From a virus: a stretch of 64,000 bases of DNA. Positions 8,587 to 16,254 of this stretch are shown here, piece by piece (positions within the stretch are counted from its first letter, which is position 1; each line of letters opens with the position of its first letter). The DNA lies in IMG/VR virus record IMGVR_UViG_3300020438_000012, positions 38,474 through 102,473 of that record; one strand, 5' to 3'. The notes beneath the pieces are model-generated. The model did no database searches. It was not told the origin of the DNA and was given only the letters and a program-made list of their open reading frames with translations. The translations under genes were made by a program, and so were the position numbers.

Positions 8587-11500
8587 ATGGCTGAGCTGAC
8601 TTTTAGAAGCCCCGGCGTTAGCACGAGGGAGATCGACCTCAGCGGTCCTCAACCGACACAACCTCAGGGAACACCTGCAGCGGTCGTTGGTACCGCAGAG
8701 AAAGGTCCGGCATTCGTTCCTGTGACCTTTGCATCCTATCGGGATTTTGCGTCAAAATTTGGCAACACCGATGGTGAAAAGTTTGGACCAATTGCAATTG
8801 CGCAGTGGTTTGCAAACAGGCAAGCCGGAACTTACTTAAGGGTTCTCGGCGCCGGCGATGGAAAAACAAGAGCCTCAGACGGATCTGTTACGAGAGCAGG
8901 CTTTGTCGTTGGCAGCCGGCTTCCTCAAGCCAGTGGATTGCTGGGAGATAATGTTCATGCAAACACAGGTGGCGTTGGTGAAGGTAGAACATTTTTTCTT
9001 GGCTGCTTCATGTCTGAATCAGCCGGAAGCACGATTTTTTCTGAAGCGGGATTAACTGGTAATAAGGCACACTCTATTCTCCGTGGCGTTATTCTGGCTC
9101 CTTCCGGAGTTGTTCCATTCCTTTCTTCAACACTCGAAACCGATAACGCTCCAAACGCCGCGGCTGGAGCTGCTGGTATTCCAAACTCGGCAGGTGGATC
9201 AGATGCCGGAGCATTGATTGGAACTGTTAATAAAGTTTCTCAAGAGTTTGTTCTTCTCCTTAATGGTCTTAAGCAAACCGAAAGCGAAGGAAAGAATATT
9301 ATTACAGCTTCTTTCGATCCGCAAGCTTCCAATTATTTCCCTAATGTCCTTAACACTGATCCGCTTCTTATCGAGTCTCAAGGTCATTTACTTTACCGTC
9401 ATTATGACGTCTACAGTTCATATGCTCAAATTACAGGAAGCGGATATGCCGGAAGCCTAGGCGCTCCCGTTCTCGGTGGAAATTTAGAGCAGGCAGCCTT
9501 TATTACAACAGGGTCACTTGCTAAGAATACCCAGTCTGCAGAAGTTCCAAACTTCGAAGCATTCAAAGATCGCTTCCAACATGCATTCTCTCCGTTCGTT
9601 GTTTCACAGAAATTTGGTGGTTCACCTACAAACCTCTTTAAGGTCCACTGCTTAGATGCTGGCTTGTATCCAAATAAGCGGTTTAAGGTAAGTGTTGAAA
9701 ACATTCAGAAGTCCAACAATCCAGACGTTAAGTTTGGAAAGTTTGACGTTGTTGTGCGAGAATTTGGCGATGATGACAGAAACCTAAGAGTTCTCGAAGC
9801 TTTCCGTGGCCTCTCTATTGATCCAAATTCAGAGAGATATGTCGCACGCGTCATTGGCGATCTAAACACTTTCTACGACTTTGATCAGAGACCCGGTAGC
9901 CAGAAGGTTGTTGTTGAGGGTAAGTTCCCTAATTCGTCAAACCTTATTCGAGTTCAGATGAACTCTGTGGTTGATGACGGAGAAATTGACCAAGAAGCTC
10001 TCCCGGTTGGCTTCAGAGGATTAAACCACCTCGTCACATCAGGAACTACCGCTGCTGGAAACGTTATGTTAGCGTCAACCGGTTCAACGGTTGGAGCTGT
10101 CGTTCATGTTTCGGCTTCATTGTTTAAGGGAACACCTGTTGAGCCACCTGTTCCATTCCGCAGAAACGTTGCAGTTGGAACCGGTACTGCTAAGAGATCA
10201 GATGCTCAGCTTTACTGGGGCGCTCAATTTGAGCCTCTGGACAGCTTGACACTGCCCAACAAGAATAACGCACCTCAAATCCAGCGTTCTCCGATGGATG
10301 CATACACAAATTACTTTGCAAACTACCATGTTGGTTCAAGAAATCCATCTGTCGGTGGTAACGAAGGAACGGCAAACGACGGCGGTGTTGTTCTAGACGC
10401 AGATGCGTTTAACAACAACATCTTCTCCCTAGAGAGGGTTCAGGTCGTAACAAGTTCAACCGACGTTGTTGATTCCAAGGAATGGCAGGCAGCCGTTTAC
10501 AGAAGAGACGAAGCACTGGCTTCGAGCCTTACTAAGAATGATGGAGTCACTCAACCTGGAAGATTCTTGAACATTGATAAAGACTTTGGTGATATTGCAT
10601 CTAAGCAATTCTTTAAGTTCTCATTCCCGGTTCAAGGTGGGTTTGACGGAGTAAACATCTTCGACGATGACAAGTCAAACCTTCTTGATGTTGCTATCAA
10701 GCGAGAGGTTGCCGACTCTAATCAGGGCGGCATCAACGGACCAACCGTACAGTCTTACAGAAAGGCTATAGACATTCTAGAAGAAAAGTCAGATGTCGAC
10801 ATTCAGTTGCTTGCAATTCCAGGTATCCGTCAGTCGCAGGTCACAGACTATGCCATTGACGCCGTTGAGAACAGGTTCGATGCTCTCTACATTATGGACA
10901 TCCCTGTTAGCGATGCCGAAAACAATGAAATTACCGGGTCGGCCGGCCTGCCAAATGTAACAAACACTGTTACGACATTCAAGGGTCGCCCACTCGATAG
11001 CAGCTTTGCCGCAGCGTACTTCCCCGACGTCGTCGTCACTGATCCAACTACCAACACTAACGTGCAAGTGCCGCCAAGTGTTGCTGTTCTCGGTGCCTTC
11101 GGTCTCAACGATGCCGTGGCTTTCCCTTGGTTCGCGCCTGCCGGGTTTGCCCGCGGTGCTCTTGCAGCCTCTGAGGTCGCAGTTAAGACGAACAGATCAA
11201 ACCTCGATGCTCTATACGACGCTAGGATTAATCCGATTACGGTATTCCCAGGTCAGGGTGGCCCAACGATCTTTGGACAGAAAACGTTGCAGGCCGCAGA
11301 GTCTGCGCTTGATCGTGTTAATGTTCGTCGCCTCCTTATCGAGATCAGACGCCAGGTCCGGCAGGTCGCGAACACCTTTATCTTCGAGCCGAACAGGGAG
11401 ACGACGCTTGCTCGATTCTCTGGCGCGGTAACTCCGATCCTTAATAGAATTCAGCAGCAGCAAGGTGTTGATAGGTTCAGAGTGCAGATTGATACGACAA

Positions 11501-11622
11501 CAACGACCCAGGCGGACGTTGAGAACAACACGGTGAGAGGAAAGATTTTCCTCCAGCCTACTCGCTCCGTCGAGTTCATCTCTCTTGACTTCGTCGTTTC
11601 GAACGCCGGTGCAGAGATCTAA
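8587..11622 (+). CDS. Tail sheath protein, gp18-like, copy 2
   Basis: A 1011-residue paralogue of the preceding gene. It shares FRSPGVSTREIDLSGPQ, KGPAFVPVTF, FPNVLNTDPLL, FPWFAPAGFARGAL, FGQKTL and SALDRVNVRRLLIEIRR. N- and C-terminal cores are closely similar; the middle domains are much more diverged. Codon use is similar to its neighbours, so a within-lineage duplication is likely. Both copies keep the C-terminal core needed for sheath contacts, so both could assemble, either mixed or as separate sections of the sheath. Confidence 0.95.
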   Translation: MAELTFRSPGVSTREIDLSGPQPTQPQGTPAAVVGTAEKGPAFVPVTFASYRDFASKFGNTDGEKFGPIAIAQWFANRQAGTYLRVLGAGDGKTRASDGSVTRAGFVVGSRLPQASGLLGDNVHANTGGVGEGRTFFLGCFMSESAGSTIFSEAGLTGNKAHSILRGVILAPSGVVPFLSSTLETDNAPNAAAGAAGIPNSAGGSDAGALIGTVNKVSQEFVLLLNGLKQTESEGKNIITASFDPQASNYFPNVLNTDPLLIESQGHLLYRHYDVYSSYAQITGSGYAGSLGAPVLGGNLEQAAFITTGSLAKNTQSAEVPNFEAFKDRFQHAFSPFVVSQKFGGSPTNLFKVHCLDAGLYPNKRFKVSVENIQKSNNPDVKFGKFDVVVREFGDDDRNLRVLEAFRGLSIDPNSERYVARVIGDLNTFYDFDQRPGSQKVVVEGKFPNSSNLIRVQMNSVVDDGEIDQEALPVGFRGLNHLVTSGTTAAGNVMLASTGSTVGAVVHVSASLFKGTPVEPPVPFRRNVAVGTGTAKRSDAQLYWGAQFEPLDSLTLPNKNNAPQIQRSPMDAYTNYFANYHVGSRNPSVGGNEGTANDGGVVLDADAFNNNIFSLERVQVVTSSTDVVDSKEWQAAVYRRDEALASSLTKNDGVTQPGRFLNIDKDFGDIASKQFFKFSFPVQGGFDGVNIFDDDKSNLLDVAIKREVADSNQGGINGPTVQSYRKAIDILEEKSDVDIQLLAIPGIRQSQVTDYAIDAVENRFDALYIMDIPVSDAENNEITGSAGLPNVTNTVTTFKGRPLDSSFAAAYFPDVVVTDPTTNTNVQVPPSVAVLGAFGLNDAVAFPWFAPAGFARGALAASEVAVKTNRSNLDALYDARINPITVFPGQGGPTIFGQKTLQAAESALDRVNVRRLLIEIRRQVRQVANTFIFEPNRETTLARFSGAVTPILNRIQQQQGVDRFRVQIDTTTTTQADVENNTVRGKIFLQPTRSVEFISLDFVVSNAGAEI

Positions 11623-11635
11623 GCAAGCAAACCTG

Positions 11636-11643
11636 ATACTTAT
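11636..11643 (+). promoter_or_regulatory. Late-promoter-like motif ATACTTAT before tail tube gene
   Basis: ATACTTAT lies 18 bases before the tail tube ATG. A strong AGGAG ribosome site follows it. Confidence 0.5.
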
Positions 11644-11661
11644 CGCTAGGAGAACAAAAAA

Positions 11662-12150
11662 ATGGCAGAGACACTTTCAGTCACCGATATGTTGCCGAAC
11701 AAGTTTGAGCCGAAGCGACAGTTTCGGTGGGTGTTCGCGATCGAGGGTATCGACGCGTTCCTCATGAAGACTGCTGCTCGTCCAACAATTAACACCGAGG
11801 AAGTGACGATTCCTTTTATCAACTCAACTCGCTACATCGCCGGCAAAACAACGTTTGATACGCTCAGCGTTACGCTCCACGATCCGATTGCACCTTCCGG
11901 TGCACAGCAGGTTATGGAATGGATCCGCACCCACTTTGAGTCTGTTTCAGGCCGCGCTGGTTATGCCGACTTTTACAAGCGAGATTGCCAGATCAAGATG
12001 CTTGACCCGGTCGGCACCGTCGTAGAGCTTTGGGACATCAAAGGATCGTTTATTACTTCTGCCGGGTTTGGAGACTTGAGCTACGATTCCTCAGATCCTT
12101 CTGAGATTTCGCTAACACTTAGGTTTGATAATTGCGTCCTGCAGTTCTGA
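11662..12150 (+). CDS. Tail tube protein, gp19-like
   Basis: A 162-residue protein (T4 gp19 is 163). It begins with a short helix and NKFEPKRQFRWVFAIEGID, then RPTINTEEVTIPFINSTRYIAGK and DTLSVTLHDPI, and ends SEISLTLRFDNCVLQF. This is the gp19/Hcp-like tube fold, which stacks as hexameric rings inside the sheath. It follows the sheath genes, as 18-19 do in T4. AGGAG sits 8-12 bases before the ATG. Confidence 0.93.
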   Translation: MAETLSVTDMLPNKFEPKRQFRWVFAIEGIDAFLMKTAARPTINTEEVTIPFINSTRYIAGKTTFDTLSVTLHDPIAPSGAQQVMEWIRTHFESVSGRAGYADFYKRDCQIKMLDPVGTVVELWDIKGSFITSAGFGDLSYDSSDPSEISLTLRFDNCVLQF

Positions 12151-12166
12151 TGTAGGGAAAACACTG

Positions 12167-12457
12167 ATGAAAATCACAAAACGACAACTTAGAAGAATCA
12201 TCAAGGAGGCAATGCACTCCGAGTATGAGGATCTCTTCGACAACTCCCCGCCTCGACGCAAGGAGTCAATGCACTCCGACCCTCGCGAAGAAGCGCGAGA
12301 TATTCTGCGACACTACGATATGATAGCGTCAGATGTTGGCGAGATCTATGTTGATGATTTAATCGATCACTGGGTTGGTCAAGGAAACCCTTCGCCAGGC
12401 CCTGGTGTTCGGGCGGAATTGATCAAGCTAAATTACGGAAACGAATATTTTAGGTGA
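12167..12457 (+). CDS. Leader-family protein 1
   Basis: A 96-residue protein that opens the leader array. Start chosen at the ATG that begins MKITKRQLRRIIKEA; a TTG further upstream would overlap the tube gene. Residues 1-15 are the shared basic amphipathic leader. The remainder (SEYEDLFDNSPPRRKES..., DDLIDHWVGQGNPSP) resembles no other array member. IKE followed by Ala fits the (L/I)xE cleavage pattern of T4-type prohead proteases. Function of the body is unknown. Confidence 0.85.
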   Translation: MKITKRQLRRIIKEAMHSEYEDLFDNSPPRRKESMHSDPREEARDILRHYDMIASDVGEIYVDDLIDHWVGQGNPSPGPGVRAELIKLNYGNEYFR

Positions 12458-12466
12458 TGGTTTAAA

Positions 12467-12733
12467 ATGCGAATTACAAAGCGACAGCTTAAAACAATCA
12501 TTAAGGAAGAGAGGTTCCGTCTTTTGAACGAGGCCTCGCTTCAGCGTTCCAAGGCCCAGGTAGAAAATGCTTTGGGCAGCTTGCTCGTTGATTACATGGA
12601 AGAGCACTTGGACATGAGCGGCTCAAATAGAGAAGACGCTTTGCGTCGTGCAAAGGAAGACCTCAAAAGCTTCGTTCGTGGCGCAATTGCAAACGCAGTA
12701 GACTTTGAACGAGATCCGCAGTCATACACTTGA
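12467..12733 (+). CDS. Leader-family protein 2
   Basis: An 88-residue protein beginning MRITKRQLKTIIKEERFRLLNEA. The LNE-Ala at residues 20-23 fits the (L/I)xE prohead-protease pattern. The body is helical and charged (SKAQVENALGSLLVDYMEEHLDM, quoted in outline) with no recognised domain. It starts 9 bases after the previous stop. Confidence 0.85.
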   Translation: MRITKRQLKTIIKEERFRLLNEASLQRSKAQVENALGSLLVDYMEEHLDMSGSNREDALRRAKEDLKSFVRGAIANAVDFERDPQSYT

Positions 12734-12751
12734 TACACTTAGGGAAATACA

Positions 12752-13015
12752 ATGAAAATTACAAAGAGACAACTTAGAAGAATCATCAAGGAAGAGAGAA
12801 CGCGCATTCTCAGTGAGAACATGCATGACGCTCAGGGTTTCTACGAGAAGAAGCTCACAATTCTCAACACAGCACTTTCGGCCCTAGAGGCAGCCAAGGA
12901 TCACGAGAGAACAAGTGCAATGGGCGAAGATCCTGATCTAAACCAGCTTGTTAACATGGTCATTGGTTACATCGATGCCGTTGGTTCCATGGTTCAAATG
13001 GGAAGGCGCAGATAA
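12752..13015 (+). CDS. Leader-family protein 3
   Basis: An 87-residue protein with leader MKITKRQLRRIIKEERTRILSEN. LSE at residues 20-22 matches the putative cleavage pattern. The body is a predicted helical hairpin (YEKKLTILNTALSALEAAKD, then LNQLVNMVIGYIDAVGSM). No recognised domain. An AGGG ribosome site precedes the ATG. Confidence 0.85.
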   Translation: MKITKRQLRRIIKEERTRILSENMHDAQGFYEKKLTILNTALSALEAAKDHERTSAMGEDPDLNQLVNMVIGYIDAVGSMVQMGRRR

Positions 13016-13016
13016 A

Positions 13017-13355
13017 ATGAAAATCACTAAAAGACAACTAAGAAGAATCATCAAGGAAGCCGCTATGCCGGGAGAAATGGTCAAAGTCACCGTTTCAATG
13101 GACGTTCCGTTCGGCTTGTTCCTTGATGTCGACGACCGCCGGCCGAACCCAGAAATGGAAAGTTTGGAAGATATTGAGATGAATATCGAGGACGCATTGC
13201 GCGACTGGTTACAGCAATCTCTCAGAGAATTTCAGGGAGGCAACAGTGCTGCGTTTAAGGGCAAGCAGGGTGTTGAGCAACTTAGTCATGTCGAAATAAT
13301 TGAAACCGCAACCTATTCAGCAATGGATGACATCAAAGTATCAGTGAAGAGGTAA
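13017..13355 (+). CDS. Leader-family protein 4
   Basis: A 112-residue protein. Start chosen at the ATG for MKITKRQLRRIIKEAAMPG, one base after the previous stop; an upstream in-frame start would run through gene 3. IKE-Ala gives a cleavage-like site at residue 14. The body (MVKVTVSMDVPFGLFLDVDD, then acidic helices and NIEDALRDWLQQSLREF) is a mixed alpha/beta fold that I do not recognise. Confidence 0.85.
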   Translation: MKITKRQLRRIIKEAAMPGEMVKVTVSMDVPFGLFLDVDDRRPNPEMESLEDIEMNIEDALRDWLQQSLREFQGGNSAAFKGKQGVEQLSHVEIIETATYSAMDDIKVSVKR

Positions 13356-13357
13356 CC

Positions 13358-13618
13358 ATGAAAATCACAAAGTCACAACTGAAGAGAATCATCAAGGAAG
13401 AAAGAGCTAAACTCGTGAACGAGGCTCCTTCGGAAGACCTTATTACACTAGCCGCCATAGAAAACCATATTGGCATGCTAAAGCGTATGCTTGATGTGGC
13501 GGTAGACGGGGGCATGATGTCCTACAATGAACATGACGACCTGGTCGACGCGCTCTACGATGTGGAAGGCGCGCTTCAAAAAGTAGCAGAAGGCGGCTCC
13601 GGCGCTCCGAGTTTCTAA
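13358..13618 (+). CDS. Leader-family protein 5
   Basis: An 86-residue protein with leader MKITKSQLKRIIKEERAKLVNEA, the cleavage-like VNE-Ala at residues 20-23. The body is two predicted helices (LAAIENHIGMLKRMLDVAVD and YNEHDDLVDALYDVEGALQK) with a short Gly/Ser tail. Unknown function. Confidence 0.85.
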   Translation: MKITKSQLKRIIKEERAKLVNEAPSEDLITLAAIENHIGMLKRMLDVAVDGGMMSYNEHDDLVDALYDVEGALQKVAEGGSGAPSF

Positions 13619-13634
13619 AAGGATTACCAAGCAT

Positions 13635-14051
13635 ATGAAAATCACGAAGCGCCAGCTTAGAAGAATCATCAAGGAAGAGTTGACTCGCGGTAGATACGAT
13701 GAGTTAACCGACGAGTTGTCAGACTTGTACTCCAAGATCGAAGACGCAAAAAGTTTACCTGAACCAAATCGCACTGCCTCTTTTCAGTTTTACCAGAATG
13801 CCATCAATCAGCTTCAAGCTTATCTTGCAAAAGCTCGTGCGGAAGGCCTTTCAGAAATAAGCGAAGACTCGAATCCCGGTGATTACTACGCCAGAAAGGA
13901 TCGAGAAGCTCGCGCACTTTCCGGCCAAGTTAATGCAATGCGTAAAAAGTTAAGCGGTTTACGTCAAGGTTCTCCCGAGCATCGCAAAGCCACTAAAGAA
14001 CTCCGGGGACTAGAACAACGCCTTGAGTTAGCAAAGTATGTAGGAGATTAA
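13635..14051 (+). CDS. Leader-family protein 6
   Basis: A 138-residue protein with leader MKITKRQLRRIIKEELTRG. The body is almost all helix and probably coiled coil (ELTDELSDLYSKIEDAK; QVNAMRKKLSGLRQ; KELRGLEQRLELAKYV). No recognised domain. The next start lies 1 base after its stop. Confidence 0.85.
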   Translation: MKITKRQLRRIIKEELTRGRYDELTDELSDLYSKIEDAKSLPEPNRTASFQFYQNAINQLQAYLAKARAEGLSEISEDSNPGDYYARKDREARALSGQVNAMRKKLSGLRQGSPEHRKATKELRGLEQRLELAKYVGD

Positions 14052-14052
14052 C

Positions 14053-14322
14053 ATGAAAATTGCAAAACGACAGCTTAGAAGAATTATCAGGGAAGAGAAG
14101 CAGAGAGTCATCAATGAAAAACTTGCCGGACACCAGCATCAAAGACTGCTTGAAGACATTAGCATCATGTTTGAGAAAGAAATAAACACAAGGCTCAGCC
14201 AGGTCGACGGCGACTGGTATAGAGACCCTGAAACAGTGCAGGCTGTATCCGATATGCTTGACATGCTAAAGCGGCAAATGAAGTCATATGGGAAAGAGCG
14301 CTCTTGGTGGAGGGAGCGGTGA
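14053..14322 (+). CDS. Leader-family protein 7
   Basis: An 89-residue protein with leader MKIAKRQLRRIIREEKQRVINEK; INE at residues 20-22 fits the cleavage pattern. The body is helical (LLEDISIMFEKEINTRLSQ; ETVQAVSDMLDMLKRQMKS). Its stop codon overlaps the next gene's GTG start (GTGA). Confidence 0.85.
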   Translation: MKIAKRQLRRIIREEKQRVINEKLAGHQHQRLLEDISIMFEKEINTRLSQVDGDWYRDPETVQAVSDMLDMLKRQMKSYGKERSWWRER

Positions 14323-14585
14323 AAATCACAAGGCACCAACTCAGAAGAATCATTAAGGAAGAGAAGGCCCGGCTAGCCGAGGCAAACCCTGACGGAACTG
14401 TGTCCGACAACGAGGATGCAGAGATTTTTGTCTTTCTTGCCGACGTTGAGGAACGCATCGAAGAGCTCGCGCAATTCATTGTAATGGAGTCTGAGAGAAT
14501 CGGTGGTCGCTTCAGAGCACCCGGGCTTAGAAAGAGAGCGTTTCAGTCGATCCTCGAAATCATTCGTGAAGACTATAGGTTTTAG
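14319..14585 (+). CDS. Leader-family protein 8
   Basis: An 88-residue protein. GTG start chosen because it begins VKITRHQLRRIIKEEKARLAEA exactly at the leader and overlaps the previous stop by 4 bases. LAE-Ala at residues 19-22 fits the (L/I)xE pattern. The body has an acidic stretch and a helix (AEIFVFLADVEERIEELAQF). Unknown function. Confidence 0.82.
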   Translation: MKITRHQLRRIIKEEKARLAEANPDGTVSDNEDAEIFVFLADVEERIEELAQFIVMESERIGGRFRAPGLRKRAFQSILEIIREDYRF

Positions 14586-14657
14586 AGTTTCGCGACGAAG
14601 CTCGTCAGCGTATCATGAACAATTTAGAGCACGCTTCAAACCAAAAAGGAAAGTAAA

Positions 14658-15083
14658 ATGAGAATCACAAAGAGGCAGCTTAGAAGAATTATTAAGGAAG
14701 AGAGATCACGTCTGCTTGCGGAGACCCGCGTTCGCCGTTTTGTAAGACGAAAGCTTATGGAACAGCGCGGAACTGCGGTCATTGATGAACTTGCCGTGGA
14801 CTTGCTGAGGGATCTCACCATGTATCACCAGCGAGGCGTCGACTCTCTGGCTAATGAGTACAGATCTAGAGTTGCTGCACTTGGGCTTAGCAGAGAAGAT
14901 TTCGAGGAGCAACTCGGCGATGCCTTCACTGACGGTGATCCAGAGGCTGCATCTCGTTTTGAAGAGTATCGTGATGAGGAAGACGCAATGCGCGACGGAA
15001 TGCCTCACAACGAAGAGATGGCTGCAGCATGGGACGACTTTGGTTTGATCCGGCGTGATTTGGCAGCAGCACTGTACCGATAG
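14658..15083 (+). CDS. Leader-family protein 9
   Basis: A 141-residue protein with leader MRITKRQLRRIIKEERSRLLAET. Residues 40 to about 105 (AVIDELAVDLLRDL..., LGLSREDFEEQLGDAFTDGDP) match the C-terminal domain of the next gene, so these two are true paralogues, unlike most array members. The domain is helical and acidic. Function unknown. Confidence 0.85.
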   Translation: MRITKRQLRRIIKEERSRLLAETRVRRFVRRKLMEQRGTAVIDELAVDLLRDLTMYHQRGVDSLANEYRSRVAALGLSREDFEEQLGDAFTDGDPEAASRFEEYRDEEDAMRDGMPHNEEMAAAWDDFGLIRRDLAAALYR

Positions 15084-15091
15084 GAAGTTCT

Positions 15092-15982
15092 GTGCGAATT
15101 AGAATTACGAGAACTCAGCTGCGTAGAGTCATTAGGGAATCCTGCCGCAGGATGGGTTCTCGTAATTCCTCTATTCGCTTGCTAGAAGATAATCACACCT
15201 ATTGGGACCGATACCACGCGAAATGGCTCGAAACCGCACAGATGAGTGAGGAAGATTTTCAAGCGCTCGCGGACGAGTACAGGGCCATGGCCGCCGCCGG
15301 TGAAAAGGCGGCGAAGGGATACAAGGAGCGCGACCCAGACAACGTCCCTCAGGGTCCATGGACCGGTAATCGCGAGTATTGGAAAAACCCTGACATGAAA
15401 GGTTACAAGTTTACAGCGCGTCATCGGAATGTCGTCCCGCCCATGAATCTTGACATTCGACCCGAATACCCTATATTGTTTGGTATGTCTCTCGAAGATG
15501 CTTACAATATCCACGCGGCCTCGCCCGCCGGGTTATATCCCTATGGTTCTGGCAAGCCGGCGGGGACGGGGTACGCGGACTACGTGGAATACTACACGCG
15601 GAAAGACGTGAAGGCTCGCATTGCTCAAGCGAAAAAAAAATTCGCAAGTACACCGAAAGCCAAGCGTGATTTTGAAGACGAGCGCTACAGATGGGCGATC
15701 TGGCAGGTCGGCGACGAAGGACCTCCAGAAGCAGTCATAGATGATCTTGCTTTGGACTTGTTGAGAAACGTTCGCAAGTACGCCAAGAGCGGCGTCGGGC
15801 GCCTGGCCGGCAGATACAGGAAAAAAATCCTTAAGCTTGGAATGAGTAAGGAAGATTTTGACACTGCGTTTGGCGATGCCATGACGGACGGTGATCCAGA
15901 AGTCTCTGACCGATTTTACAGGTACAAGGGTGATGATCTCCCGCAACTCATAAATGACTTAGTGTCAAAAATATATCGATAA
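15092..15982 (+). CDS. Leader-family protein 10, long form
   Basis: A 296-residue protein, the largest of the array, with a GTG start and a diverged leader (VRIRITRTQLRRVIRES). Residues 214-296 (AVIDDLALDLLRNV..., LGMSKEDFDTAFGDAMTDGDP) are homologous to residues 40-141 of the previous protein. The middle, about 35-213, is an extra segment rich in Tyr, Lys and Pro (SEEDFQALADEYRAMAAAGE; EYPILFGMSLEDAYNIHAAS) that I cannot assign. Confidence 0.82.
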   Translation: MRIRITRTQLRRVIRESCRRMGSRNSSIRLLEDNHTYWDRYHAKWLETAQMSEEDFQALADEYRAMAAAGEKAAKGYKERDPDNVPQGPWTGNREYWKNPDMKGYKFTARHRNVVPPMNLDIRPEYPILFGMSLEDAYNIHAASPAGLYPYGSGKPAGTGYADYVEYYTRKDVKARIAQAKKKFASTPKAKRDFEDERYRWAIWQVGDEGPPEAVIDDLALDLLRNVRKYAKSGVGRLAGRYRKKILKLGMSKEDFDTAFGDAMTDGDPEVSDRFYRYKGDDLPQLINDLVSKIYR

Positions 15983-15991
15983 GGAATTTCA

Positions 15992-16186
15992 ATGCGAATC
16001 ACAAAGCGCCAGCTTAAAAGAATCATTCTCGAAATGTACCATGATGACCAGCCGGATAGCATCTCGCAGAGACTAAAACTACGAAATGATATCGGAGAGC
16101 TGTCAATGAGCTTTGTTAGAACCGGTCTTGACAGAGACGAGGTTGCAGGAATCTTGCGTGACGTTGCAGACGGAATTGAGAGATAG
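15992..16186 (+). CDS. Leader-family protein 11
   Basis: A 64-residue protein with leader MRITKRQLKRIILEMYHDD; ILE at 12-14 fits the cleavage pattern. The rest (LRNDIGELSMSFVRTGLDRD, EVAGILRDVADGIER) resembles the C-terminal half of the leader protein at 29966. It closes the array. Confidence 0.82.
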   Translation: MRITKRQLKRIILEMYHDDQPDSISQRLKLRNDIGELSMSFVRTGLDRDEVAGILRDVADGIER

Positions 16187-16204
16187 TAAAAAAACGTAAG
16201 CTCT

Positions 16205-16240
16205 CTATTTATCTTTTACACAACCACGTTATGATTGTGT
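16205..16240 (+). promoter_or_regulatory. Late-promoter-like motif and hairpin before gp26-like gene
   Basis: CTATTTAT (16205-16212) resembles the late motif. It is followed by a 6-bp inverted repeat ACACAA/TTGTGT (16218-16223, 16235-16240) and then a GAGAGG ribosome site before ATG 16255. Confidence 0.4.
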
Positions 16241-16254
16241 GAGAGGTTTATAGT

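Noticed and set aside
7941-8624. 227-residue minus-strand open frame
   Set aside because: It lies wholly across the two sheath genes on the other strand, has no ribosome site, and its codons mirror the real gene.
12167-16186. Regular short DNA repeats that might be a CRISPR array
   Set aside because: The repeats are the first 45 bases of consecutive genes, are in frame, vary at codon third positions, and are spaced by whole genes of 64-296 residues.
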